Shown here in pieces: positions 13,862 through 22,582 of a DNA stretch of 26,622 nt. The stretch lies in assembly GCA_900551265.1 (NCBI GenBank), contig URVL01000011.1, forward strand, positions 1 through 26,622. Direction: 5' to 3'. The notes under the pieces were generated by a model. The model was not told the origin of the DNA, made no database searches, and saw nothing but the letters and a program-made list of their open reading frames with translations. The position numbers and the translations under genes are program-made. Source of the stretch: an uncultured Eubacteriales bacterium. Its GTDB lineage: Bacteria > Bacillota > Clostridia > Oscillospirales > QAMX01. Within the stretch, counting starts at the first letter, position 1, and each line of letters starts with the position of its first letter.

Positions 13862-15949
13862 ATGGGCCCAGACTTTCATGATATTGATATACCGCCTAGG
13901 ATGACGGAATATGCGCTGCCGCTTGATACGGCGATCAAATTTGTTTTTGTGGAAGAACCTGCCGGGTTGCAGCTGTCGATTTTTTCGGCCGGACGCGAGC
14001 GAAAGTATGGCGGCCGCGGCCGCATTTTGCTGGCAGATGGCTTTTTTAGAATACAGGAACTGTCTGTGCTCGACCCGTTTTTGCTGGATAAACGACTCAT
14101 TCCCGCCCGCTATTTTAAAATTTTCTTTCGGGCGCAGCTTCCCAAGCTGCAGTCGTGCGGCGTCCAGATCGACTGTGATTTACAACTGGCGGATACTCCT
14201 GCCGTGCTTTTTATCATACGCGCCAGCGGAGAAAATTATGCTGAGTATGATTTGCGATGGTATGCTGCGCGAGACAGTATGCGTTCGGTTAGTGGATTTG
14301 ACGGATATGTAATTGCAGGAGGCCGGGTTTATCGAGGTGTTCTGCGCGAATTGCGAACAATCCCGCATGTATCGGACGGGGCTTATAGGGCTAGCGGGGA
14401 AGAATTGCGCGCGCTGCGGGAATTATACGCGGAAGCGCCGTATTTGTTTGACGTACGTGATCCAAACTTTATCAGTAAGCGGAGTAATCCTGTCGCAGAA
14501 ATGGTAAATCGCGTCCGCGAGGGGACAATACCGAGGAAAAAAATGCGGGACTGGGGAGGACCGGCTATTTTGCGTACTTCCGTAACGCCGCAAAACCGTG
14601 CCGGAACTTCCCGGTTTGTTCACTTTGTTGTGGAGGCAAAGCGCGCGGTAAATGTGCCGGTACGTCCGGCGGAATTTGTGCCATTCACCTGCTATTGGCC
14701 GACTTATGCCAATATGTCGCGTGAACAGCGGGCGTGGTACTTCTACTGGCGTGACGCCTTCTATCGGGGAAATGTTTTAAAAACTGATCTTTCCTATATT
14801 TTTGTGGCTGTGTACGAGATAATTAATCGGGCGTATCCTGTGGGAAGAGAGTCTTTGGAGAAGATGCTGTCGCTTTGGGAAGCCTACCGCGATGCGTTTC
14901 CGCGCCTTGACTATTATATGTCACAGTGGTGCTTGGATTATGTGATCACGAATGATATCCCCTTTCCGTTTTCTGAAATTTTGCAGCGAATTCCGTTGTC
15001 TGTGCCGAATATGCGCCCGTTTCTGGAATTTTATATAAACGACGCGTTGAAAACAGGGCTGCACACGCTACCTTTTGATATTTTATGTGAGTTTTCAGAG
15101 TATCATATGCAAAACAGTCGTTTTTATAAGGGGCATGAGGACCTTTGCCGTACCGCTGTATGTGCTGCTCTTGCCGAGATAGACCGCAGCCTGTGGGCAG
15201 CGAAGCAGACCGGGTTGCTTGCATATCTCGCGCCGCGCCCCAAGAGGGAAGTGTGGGATTCGTTTACCGGTGCGGTATGCGGTCGGGCGGCGGCGAAGCG
15301 GATTGAAGTGGAGTATGTGCCGTACTCTAAAGGGTCGGGGATTCGGTCGTTCGTCGGCAGCGTTATGCGTTACACGGAAAATGCGCTGCGCAAACGTGAA
15401 AAATATGCCGGACGGCTGCGCGGCATTACGCTTTCCGAGGCCGTGATGCAGGCCATAGACCGGTCGCTTGCCTGCAAAACGACAGAGGAGACCGGAGAAC
15501 CGAATATTGTAATTGATCTTTCCCGTGCTGCGGAGGTGGAGCGCGAGTCGTGGGACAATACGCTCCGTTTAATCGAAGCGGTGCAGGACGCGCAGCCGGA
15601 TGCGGAAGGATTTGAAAGGGAAGACTTTGCGGAGAATCCGGTCGTTACGGAAGAGAAAGCGCTGCCGCTGCCGGATGAAGAAATGCCGGTGGCCACAACA
15701 GGCGGTGCGGATTGGAAAACTTTTGTAGAGGCGCTTGAACCCGTGCACTGTGCGCTTTTGCGAGCCATGCTGGCGGGCGCGGATGCGGCGGTGCTCTCCG
15801 AGATTGCGACCGAGGCGTTTTCCTTTCCGGAAGCGCTTTATGATGATATTAATGAACTGGCCGCCGATATGCTGGGCGATATTATACTGGACGTGGAAAA
15901 CGGTGAAATTTTTGAGGAACACCGTGCCGGACTTGCAGCAGTTTTATAG
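13862..15949 (+). CDS. TerB_N / TerB_C domain protein
   Basis: A 695-residue soluble protein. Residues 1-~240 match no family I can name. Residues ~265-455 are a TerB_N domain, recognised from EFVPFTCYWPTYANMSREQRAWYFYWRD (shown here only by its ends, residues 271-298) and GNVLKTDLSYIFVAVYEIIN. Residues ~545-690 resemble TerB_C. An acidic, low-complexity linker lies near 572-616. In other Firmicutes, TerB_N/TerB_C proteins are encoded next to DUF2791 ATPases and SF2 helicases in operons suspected to act on DNA or in defence; no biochemical role is established to my knowledge. The start is set by GGAGG ten bases upstream and a good promoter. Seventeen bases separate it from the ATPase gene, so the two are cotranscribed. 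Confidence 0.85.
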   Translation: MGPDFHDIDIPPRMTEYALPLDTAIKFVFVEEPAGLQLSIFSAGRERKYGGRGRILLADGFFRIQELSVLDPFLLDKRLIPARYFKIFFRAQLPKLQSCGVQIDCDLQLADTPAVLFIIRASGENYAEYDLRWYAARDSMRSVSGFDGYVIAGGRVYRGVLRELRTIPHVSDGAYRASGEELRALRELYAEAPYLFDVRDPNFISKRSNPVAEMVNRVREGTIPRKKMRDWGGPAILRTSVTPQNRAGTSRFVHFVVEAKRAVNVPVRPAEFVPFTCYWPTYANMSREQRAWYFYWRDAFYRGNVLKTDLSYIFVAVYEIINRAYPVGRESLEKMLSLWEAYRDAFPRLDYYMSQWCLDYVITNDIPFPFSEILQRIPLSVPNMRPFLEFYINDALKTGLHTLPFDILCEFSEYHMQNSRFYKGHEDLCRTAVCAALAEIDRSLWAAKQTGLLAYLAPRPKREVWDSFTGAVCGRAAAKRIEVEYVPYSKGSGIRSFVGSVMRYTENALRKREKYAGRLRGITLSEAVMQAIDRSLACKTTEETGEPNIVIDLSRAAEVERESWDNTLRLIEAVQDAQPDAEGFEREDFAENPVVTEEKALPLPDEEMPVATTGGADWKTFVEALEPVHCALLRAMLAGADAAVLSEIATEAFSFPEALYDDINELAADMLGDIILDVENGEIFEEHRAGLAAVL

Positions 15950-15966
15950 AGAATAGAGGGAGGATT

Positions 15967-17304
15967 ATGGCAGACGTTCGAAAAAAACAGGAGATTCCAA
16001 AGCGAGTTTCCGGAGCGATTTTAAATTCTCTGGCAGCGGGCGTCGTGCCCCGAACAGGATTGGAGTACATTGCAATTGGCAGAACGCATGAGATAGCCGC
16101 CATGCTTGGCGATCTGGAGGTCGTGGAGTCCGGCGGCAGCGCCTTTCGCCTGATTTCCGGCAGATACGGATCCGGCAAAAGCTTTCTGATCCAGCTCATG
16201 CGTTCGCATGCGATGGAGCGGGGATTTGCCGTTGCGGACGCGGATCTTTCACCGGAACGAAGGCTTGCCGGTTCCAAGGGACAGGGACTTGCCACGTACC
16301 GCGAACTGCTGCGCAATTTGTCAACCCGCGCAGCACCTGACGGCGGTGCGCTGGCGGTGATCTTGACACGCTGGATCTCGAAAATGCAGCTTTCCATTGC
16401 GAAGGAGCGTGGCTTTGCGCCTGGCAGCGCGGAACTTGCCGACGCGGTGGAACTTGCCATCATGGAGGTAATCAGCGGACTCGAAGTGATGGTGCACGGA
16501 TTTGACTTTGCGACTGCCGTGCGCAGCTTTTACCGGGGCGCGGTGTCGGGCGATGATGAGCTGCGTCAGGCCGCGCTGCGTTGGATCCGCGGAGAGTTTG
16601 CAACCAAGACGGAGGCGAGAGCTTATCTTCCGGTATCCGGTATTATTGAAGACAGCAGCTGGTATGACTACTTAAAGCTTGTCGGCGCGTTGCTGGTGGC
16701 GGCGGGACATCATGGGTTCATTATTTTTATTGATGAAACTGTCAATCTGTATAAGATCACGCAGTCTGTTTCACGCGAAGCAAACTACGAAAAACTGTTG
16801 AATATTTTCAATGACTGCACGCAGGGAAAGCTTTCGCATATGGCGTTTATTTTCGGCGCGACGCCGCAGTGCGTGGAAGATCGCAGGAGAGGCCTTTACA
16901 GCTACGAGGCCCTGCGTTCGCGCCTGTCCGGCAGCCGCTTTGCACAGGCGGGCATTCTCGATATGTCGGAGCCTGTGATCAAACTTCAACCGCTGACGCC
17001 AGAGGAAATCTTGGCGCTTTTAAAACGGATACTCTATATTCATGCAAAACATTATGAATGGGATCCGGGCGTGACGGATGAGCAGATTGCCGCGCTGGTA
17101 CAGAATCTTGCCGGACGTATGGGCGCCGACGTATTGCTCACGCCACGCGAGGTGGTACGCGATTTTACCGGGCTTCTCAATATTCTGCGTCAGAATCCGG
17201 CGGAGTCTTTTGACTCCCTGGCGGCAAAGCTCGATATCAAGCCCGCCGGCCAGGAAGGACCTGTGCAAGACGGTGGGGAGCCGTTTGCGGAATTTGAGCT
17301 TTAA
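15967..17304 (+). CDS. BREX BrxD-like (DUF2791) P-loop ATP-binding protein
   Basis: A 445-residue AAA-like ATPase. The Walker A motif is GRYGSGKS (65-72, K71) and the Walker B motif FIIFIDE (251-257, D256, E257). Arginine-rich segments YEALRSRL (313-320) may supply the arginine finger. The opening RVSGAILNSLAAGVVPRTGLEYIAIGR is typical of DUF2791/BrxD proteins, in which BREX type 2 systems pair the ATPase with a helicase. Here the only partner is the TerB protein 17 bp upstream, and the next gene is a metal transporter. GAGGGAGG lies just before the ATG. The role is inferred only as an ATP-driven component acting with the TerB protein. Confidence 0.85.
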   Translation: MADVRKKQEIPKRVSGAILNSLAAGVVPRTGLEYIAIGRTHEIAAMLGDLEVVESGGSAFRLISGRYGSGKSFLIQLMRSHAMERGFAVADADLSPERRLAGSKGQGLATYRELLRNLSTRAAPDGGALAVILTRWISKMQLSIAKERGFAPGSAELADAVELAIMEVISGLEVMVHGFDFATAVRSFYRGAVSGDDELRQAALRWIRGEFATKTEARAYLPVSGIIEDSSWYDYLKLVGALLVAAGHHGFIIFIDETVNLYKITQSVSREANYEKLLNIFNDCTQGKLSHMAFIFGATPQCVEDRRRGLYSYEALRSRLSGSRFAQAGILDMSEPVIKLQPLTPEEILALLKRILYIHAKHYEWDPGVTDEQIAALVQNLAGRMGADVLLTPREVVRDFTGLLNILRQNPAESFDSLAAKLDIKPAGQEGPVQDGGEPFAEFEL

Positions 17305-17337
17305 AAGCGGGGTATTCGCGGCGTACGGCACGAATAT

Positions 17338-17368
17338 ACATGTACCGACTGTGAAAGGCGGTGCATGT
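17338..17368 (+). promoter_or_regulatory. Stem-loop over the ribosome-binding site of the ZIP gene
   Basis: ACATGTACCG (17338-17347) pairs with CGGTGCATGT (17359-17368) over ten base pairs (one G-U). The loop ACTGTGAAAGG holds the likely ribosome-binding AAAGG, and the stem ends one base before the ATG at 17370. It could modulate translation, or the DNA palindrome could be an operator. No U-tract, so not a terminator. Confidence 0.5.
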
Positions 17369-17369
17369 G

Positions 17370-18098
17370 ATGAACGATGTTGCACTTTATGCATTAATTG
17401 GCACGGCGTCTGGTGTGCTTGGCACGACGGGCGGCGGTATGGCGGCTTATCTCTTTCATACCAAAAAACGCGATGTCCTTGGCGTGGTCCTTGACTTTGC
17501 AGCTGGCCTGATGCTTGCGGTCGTCTGTTTTGACCTGCTGCCGCATGCCTTTGAGCTGGCGTCTTTTGTGAGCGTTATGATGGGCGTGGCCGGGGGCATT
17601 GCGTTTGTGGTGATACTCCAGTGGCTGTTTGAGCGGGGCGGAAAGCATCTTGACGGACTTGCATTGACCGCAGTGACGGTTGCGGCCGGTATCGCAGTAC
17701 ATAACGTTCCGGAAGGTCTTGCGATAGGAGCCGGTCTGATGGAAAACCTACACCTGGGGCTTTCGCTTGCAGTGACCATGTTTTTGCATGACATTCCGGA
17801 AGGTCTTGGCATTGGACTGCCGTTGCGTATTCGCGGGAAGTCCTTTTGGAAGGCGACGCTGCTTTCTTTTTTGGCAGGACTTCCAACTGGCATGGGGGCG
17901 CTTGCGGGTGCGCTGGCCGGCAGCGTTTCTGATTCTGTCACGGCGGCCTGCCTTTCATCGGCCGGCGGCGCCATGCTTTATCTGGTGCTGGGCGAAATGA
18001 TGCCGGAGGCACATCGTATGATGGATGGAACTCTGGCAAAGGCATCCGGCGTTTTGGGTATGATATTTGGTATTGTCATATCAGTGGCGCTGGGATAA
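17370..18098 (+). CDS. ZIP family divalent metal transporter
   Basis: A 242-residue, eight-helix inner-membrane protein that imports divalent metal such as zinc, iron or manganese. Both hallmark metal-site motifs are present: HNVPEG (111-116) in helix 4 and HDIPEG (140-145) in helix 5. The glycine- and alanine-rich helices around them are as in GufA/ZupT-like members. A short TM3-TM4 loop (ERGGKHLDG) has one histidine. The ATG at 17370 is preferred over the in-frame GTG at 17361, because AAAGG at 17354-17358 would be too close to the latter. It lies 65 bp after the ATPase gene and 36 bp before the Sua5-CoaE gene. No Zur or MntR box was recognised. Confidence 0.92.
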   Translation: MNDVALYALIGTASGVLGTTGGGMAAYLFHTKKRDVLGVVLDFAAGLMLAVVCFDLLPHAFELASFVSVMMGVAGGIAFVVILQWLFERGGKHLDGLALTAVTVAAGIAVHNVPEGLAIGAGLMENLHLGLSLAVTMFLHDIPEGLGIGLPLRIRGKSFWKATLLSFLAGLPTGMGALAGALAGSVSDSVTAACLSSAGGAMLYLVLGEMMPEAHRMMDGTLAKASGVLGMIFGIVISVALG

Positions 18099-18134
18099 AA
18101 TAGAGACAGAGGCTAAGGAAAGCGTTTACAACGA

Positions 18135-19751
18135 ATGAAAACGGTTATTTATACAATTGATGAAATCGAACAAGCGGGTGCGGTGATTCGCGCGGGCGGA
18201 CTGATTGCTTTCCCGACGGAAACCGTCTATGGTCTGGGAGCGAATGCTCTGGATGCGGCTGCGGCCCGCCGCATTTTTGAAGCGAAGGGACGTCCTCAAG
18301 ATAATCCGCTCATTGCGCATATTGCAGATATGGCAATGCTTGATAAGCTCTGCCATGATATTCCGGAGGCGGCGCGCCGCATCGCGGCACGTTTCTGGCC
18401 GGGCCATTTGACAATGGCCCTTCCCAAACGTCCCATTGTACCGGATGCTGTCACGGCAGGTTTGTCCACGGTCGGCGTTCGTTATCCGTCGCACCCGGTT
18501 GCGCAGATGCTGATTCGTGCGGCGGGCGTACCGATTGCCGCGCCTTCGGCTAACCGTTCGGGTAAGCCAAGCCCTACGACGTTTGCGCATGTGCTTGAAG
18601 ATATGGATGGACGTATCGACGGTATCATTGATGGGGGAAGTTCGGACGTAGGCGTGGAGTCTACGTTTATTGAATTTGTGGGAGGAAAGGTTCGTATTCT
18701 CCGTCCGGGATATATTACGCCGGAGGATCTGGCCGAGATCGTGGGTGCGGAAAATGTGGAAATCGACGGCGCTGTTCGGCAGGGACTTGCGGAAAATGAG
18801 CGTCCGCGTTCGCCCGGTATGAAGTACCGGCACTACGCGCCCTCTGCGCCGGTAGTTGCCGTTTTGGGTGAAAATTGGGACTGTGCCCGCGAAATACGCC
18901 GAGGCGTACGCGCACAGGAAGGAGCGGCGGCGATTGTTTGTGACGAATACGCGGACTGGATTCCGTGTGAAACCCTGCGCGTCGGTCCCTATGGCGACTA
19001 TGCCGCGCAGGCGCACCGGCTCTTTGAGGCGTTGCGTGAGCTGGATCGCCCGGATGTGCGGATGATTTACGCCCAGTGCCCGGATGATCGAGGCGTGGGC
19101 CTTGCAGTGGCAAACCGCTTAAAGCGGGCTGCAGGTTTTCATGTGATAAATGCACGGCATATGACGGTACTCGGCCTAACCGGATCGACCGGCGCGGGGA
19201 AAGGCGTTGTCTCCCGGGTACTGGAGCGGGCAGGCGCGGAGATCATTGACTGCGATGAGGTTTATCACAAGATGCTTACGGATGACGAAGCGCTGCTTAT
19301 GGATTTACAGGCTGCGTTTCCGGCTGCGTTTCCAGAGGGGAAACTTGACCGCCGTGCGCTGGGCCGAATCGTTTTTCAGGATGACGCCAAACTGGAACGG
19401 TTAAACGCCGTCACACACCCGCACATCAGACGGCGCATCCTGGAACAGCTGAAAGAGCTGGAGGCGTGCGGGACGGCGCTTGCCGTGCTTGACGCGCCGA
19501 CGCTTTTTGAAAGCGGGGCGGATCGTGCCTGTGATTTTACGCTCGGCGTCTCGGCTGATCCCGAATTACGTTCCGCACGTATTATGGCACGCGACGGACT
19601 GGACAGAGAATATGCACGCCTTCGTATAAATGCCGGAAAACCGGACGATTATTATAGAAATCAATGCGATTTTATGATCGAAAATAACGGCGCGCAGGAG
19701 GACGCAGAGCGTGCGGCGCAGGCTGTTATCAATAAAGTGATGATACCATAG
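18135..19751 (+). CDS. Fusion: L-threonylcarbamoyladenylate synthase (Sua5/TsaC) + dephospho-CoA kinase (CoaE)
   Basis: Residues 1-~340 are a Sua5-type enzyme making threonylcarbamoyl-AMP for the tRNA t6A37 modification. Visible are FPTETVYGLG (26-35), KGRPQDNPL (51-59), SAN (138-140), VESTFIE, the linker SPGMKYRHYAP and a C-terminal Sua5 domain. Residues 343-538 are dephospho-CoA kinase, the last step of CoA synthesis: P-loop GSTGAGKG, IDCDEVYH, LDAPTLFESG and the lid/CoA segment around HPHIRRRI. The P-loop has Gly after the lysine in place of the usual Ser/Thr. Met343 begins exactly where a stand-alone CoaE would, but no ribosome-binding site precedes it, so a fused product is expected. Twelve bases separate it from the M18 peptidase gene. 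Confidence 0.92.
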   Translation: MKTVIYTIDEIEQAGAVIRAGGLIAFPTETVYGLGANALDAAAARRIFEAKGRPQDNPLIAHIADMAMLDKLCHDIPEAARRIAARFWPGHLTMALPKRPIVPDAVTAGLSTVGVRYPSHPVAQMLIRAAGVPIAAPSANRSGKPSPTTFAHVLEDMDGRIDGIIDGGSSDVGVESTFIEFVGGKVRILRPGYITPEDLAEIVGAENVEIDGAVRQGLAENERPRSPGMKYRHYAPSAPVVAVLGENWDCAREIRRGVRAQEGAAAIVCDEYADWIPCETLRVGPYGDYAAQAHRLFEALRELDRPDVRMIYAQCPDDRGVGLAVANRLKRAAGFHVINARHMTVLGLTGSTGAGKGVVSRVLERAGAEIIDCDEVYHKMLTDDEALLMDLQAAFPAAFPEGKLDRRALGRIVFQDDAKLERLNAVTHPHIRRRILEQLKELEACGTALAVLDAPTLFESGADRACDFTLGVSADPELRSARIMARDGLDREYARLRINAGKPDDYYRNQCDFMIENNGAQEDAERAAQAVINKVMIP

Positions 19752-19763
19752 GAGGAATACAAC

Positions 19764-21164
19764 ATGGAACATAAGGAATTACGGGAAAAGCTGCTTTACG
19801 CCCCGAAAAACGGATATGACCGGATCAGCGAAGAGGAACGCCGCGGTGTGACAAACGCGGCGGAGGGTTATAAAAATTTCCTCAGCCGCGCCAAGACAGA
19901 GCGCGACGCCGTGATGGCTACCGTTGAGCTTGCGGAGGCCGAGGGCTTTGTCCCATATCACCGCGGCATGAAACTGACGCCGGGTGACCGTATTTACACG
20001 GTTAATCGTGGGAAGTCTGTTATTCTGGCGGTCGTTGGCCGCGATGAATTGAATACCGGCGCGCATATCCTTGCAGCGCACATCGACTCCCCGCGTCTGG
20101 ACTTGAAACCCATGCCTATGTATGAAGATAAAAAAGAACTGGTCTATTTCAAGACGCACTACTACGGCGGCATCAAAAAATATCAGTGGGCCGCCATTCC
20201 GCTTGAGCTGCGCGGCGTAGTCGCCCTGAAGGACGGCGGCGTGGTCAACGTGGAAATTGGTGCGAAACCTGGCGACCCCGTGTTCACGATTACGGATTTG
20301 CTTCCGCATCTGGGTAAGGATCAAAACGCAAAAACGCTTGGCGAGGGGATTTCCGGCGAGGCACTGAATGTCCTCATTGGCAGTGTTCCCATGTCCGGGG
20401 ACGAGGGGGCAGATCGCGCAAAGTTGGCGATTCTCTCCTATCTCTATGAGCAGTATGGTATCTGTGAGGAGGATTTTCTTTCTGCCGAGCTCTCTGTCAT
20501 CCCCGACTTCCCGGTTCGTGACATTGGTTTCGACCGCAGCCTGATTGGCGGCTATGGCCACGATGACCGTTGCTGCGCCTACTCTGCTGTCCGCGCGCTT
20601 TTTGATATCCCGGGTACGCCTGCCAAAACCGCCGTATGCGTGCTGGCGGACAAAGAAGAAATCGGTTCGGTCGGTGTGACCGGTATGCAGTCGCGGTTTT
20701 TTGATACGTTTATGGAGGACCTCTGTGAGGGATTTGGCGTACCAGTACGCGCCTGCTATGAGGCGTCGTCCTGCCTGTCCGCAGACGTCTGCAATGCGTT
20801 TGACCCGATTTACGCAGAAGTCTCAGATCCGCGAAACTCCGCATATGCGAATTACGGCGTAAGCTTTATGAAATATACCGGTTCGCGCGGAAAGTCCGGG
20901 TCCAACGACGCAAATGCCGAACTGATCGGCAGCCTGCGTGCGGCGCTCGACGGTGCCAATGTCGTCTGGCAGATGAGTGAGTTGGGCAAGGTGGATCAAG
21001 GCGGCGGCGGAACGGTCGCATGCTTTATGGGCAATCGGAACATCAGTACGATTGATATCGGCATCCCCGTGCTCTCTATGCACGCACCGTATGAAGTAAT
21101 TGCAAAATTTGATTTGTATATGGCAATTCGTGCCATGAGCGCGTTTTGCGCAATGGAAGAGTGA
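19764..21164 (+). CDS. M18 family aminopeptidase
   Basis: A zinc-dependent cytosolic aminopeptidase of the M18 (aspartyl aminopeptidase/aminopeptidase I) family, 466 residues, full length. The dinuclear metal site is intact: HIDSPR (H106, D108), YGHDDR (D267), DKEEIGS (E298, E299), SADVCNAFDP and SMHAPYEV (H440). It releases N-terminal residues from peptides; in this family acidic or hydrophobic N-termini are preferred. AGGAGG lies seven to eight bases before the ATG. It is part of a tight peptidase/murD run, 12 bp after the previous gene and 16 bp before murD. Confidence 0.95.
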   Translation: MEHKELREKLLYAPKNGYDRISEEERRGVTNAAEGYKNFLSRAKTERDAVMATVELAEAEGFVPYHRGMKLTPGDRIYTVNRGKSVILAVVGRDELNTGAHILAAHIDSPRLDLKPMPMYEDKKELVYFKTHYYGGIKKYQWAAIPLELRGVVALKDGGVVNVEIGAKPGDPVFTITDLLPHLGKDQNAKTLGEGISGEALNVLIGSVPMSGDEGADRAKLAILSYLYEQYGICEEDFLSAELSVIPDFPVRDIGFDRSLIGGYGHDDRCCAYSAVRALFDIPGTPAKTAVCVLADKEEIGSVGVTGMQSRFFDTFMEDLCEGFGVPVRACYEASSCLSADVCNAFDPIYAEVSDPRNSAYANYGVSFMKYTGSRGKSGSNDANAELIGSLRAALDGANVVWQMSELGKVDQGGGGTVACFMGNRNISTIDIGIPVLSMHAPYEVIAKFDLYMAIRAMSAFCAMEE

Positions 21165-21180
21165 TTTTGGGAGGCATTTT

Positions 21181-22566
21181 ATGACGCTTCGCGCGTATCT
21201 TGACTCGCTTGCGGGGAAAAAAGTCGCAGTTTTAGGAGTAGGTGTCAGCAACCGTCCGCTCCTGCGGCTGCTTGCCGGCAGCGGCGCGTCTGTCAGGGCG
21301 TATGATCGCCGTGACCACGCTGCGATGAGCGAGGTTGCAGAGGAATTGGAGGCGCTGGGCATTGCGCTTTCCTGTGGCGACGGATATCTTGATGGACTGA
21401 GCGCAGACGTAATTTTCCGTACGCCTGGTATGCGTCCGGATGTACCGCAGATTGCGGCTGCCGTGGCGGCCGGCGCTGTACTGACGAGCGAGATGGAGGC
21501 GTTTTTTGAGGTCTGCCCCTGTCCGATCATTGCAATTACGGGTTCGGACGGAAAGACGACCACTTCGACGCTCATAGCGGAAATGTTGACGCGCGCAGGT
21601 GTTCGCTGCCGTCTGGGCGGCAATATCGGGCACCCTTTGCTCGCTGAAGCGGATATGATGTCGCCTGATGACGCGGCCGTTGTAGAACTCTCTTCCTTTC
21701 AGCTCATGACGATGAAAAAGAGCGCGTCCACTGCAGTCGTAACGAATGTTGCACCGAATCATCTCGACATTCACCGCGATATGGAGGAATATGTGGATGC
21801 AAAACGCAATGTTTTTGCCTATCAGACTTCTGCGGACCGCGTGGTGCTGAATCTTGATAATGACATTACGCGTCATTTTGGACGTGAAGCGGAAGGTCAT
21901 GTCTTTTATTTTTCCAAACAGCCGTTTACAGGAGACGGCGTGTATCTGGCAGACGGTGCGATTTGGGCGAGCGCAGGCGGGAAAAGGGAAAAGGTGCTCG
22001 AAACCTCAGAGATTTTTTTGCCGGGACTTCACAATGTTGAAAATTATATGGCGGCCATCGCAGCCGTATGGGGACGTGTCCCGATTGATACGATTCGCCG
22101 TACTGCGCGGGAATTCCACGGCGTGGAGCACCGTATTGAATTTGTACGCGAGTTAAACGGCGTACGATATTATAACGATTCGATCGCCACATCTCCGACG
22201 CGCGCGATTGCGGGCCTGCGTTCGTTCCCGGGGCGCGTCATTATGATCGCCGGAGGTTATGACAAGCATTTGAGCTTTGCACCGCTCGCACCGGAAATTC
22301 TGGCGCATGTGAAAACGTTGGTGCTCTGCGGCGCCACGGCCGGAATGATCCGGGCTGCGGTTGTGTCAGAAGATGGATTTTCTCCGGATTCGCTGCCGAT
22401 CCTTGAGACAGAAGACTTCCGGCAGGCCATTGACCTTGCACGCGAAAATGCCGGGCCGGGCGATGTGGTAATTTTGTGTCCTGCATGTGCGGCATTTGAC
22501 AAGTTTCCGAACTTTATGGTGCGTGGAAAAACATTTAAGGATTATGTAAACTCACTGCCCGAATGA
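21181..22566 (+). CDS. murD: UDP-N-acetylmuramoyl-L-alanine:D-glutamate ligase
   Basis: Adds D-glutamate to UDP-MurNAc-L-Ala in cytoplasmic peptidoglycan precursor synthesis. The 461-residue protein has the UDP-binding Rossmann start (VAVLGVGVSNRPLL), the ATP loop ITGSDGKTTT (K125), NIGHPLL, ELSSFQL, VTNVAPNHLDIH and VDAKRNVF (the lysine that is carbamylated in the family, K208), then HRIEFV and YNDSIATSP of the C-terminal domain. TGGGAGG precedes the ATG. It lies among aminopeptidase genes rather than in a division-cell-wall cluster, so supply of the ligase may be set by this operon. Confidence 0.95.
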   Translation: MTLRAYLDSLAGKKVAVLGVGVSNRPLLRLLAGSGASVRAYDRRDHAAMSEVAEELEALGIALSCGDGYLDGLSADVIFRTPGMRPDVPQIAAAVAAGAVLTSEMEAFFEVCPCPIIAITGSDGKTTTSTLIAEMLTRAGVRCRLGGNIGHPLLAEADMMSPDDAAVVELSSFQLMTMKKSASTAVVTNVAPNHLDIHRDMEEYVDAKRNVFAYQTSADRVVLNLDNDITRHFGREAEGHVFYFSKQPFTGDGVYLADGAIWASAGGKREKVLETSEIFLPGLHNVENYMAAIAAVWGRVPIDTIRRTAREFHGVEHRIEFVRELNGVRYYNDSIATSPTRAIAGLRSFPGRVIMIAGGYDKHLSFAPLAPEILAHVKTLVLCGATAGMIRAAVVSEDGFSPDSLPILETEDFRQAIDLARENAGPGDVVILCPACAAFDKFPNFMVRGKTFKDYVNSLPE

Positions 22567-22582
22567 GCAGGAGGGGGATTGC

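Noticed and set aside
18126..19016. 296-codon antisense reading frame across the Sua5 region
   Set aside because: The opposite strand encodes clear Sua5 motifs; the antisense product is Arg-rich and has no recognisable domain.
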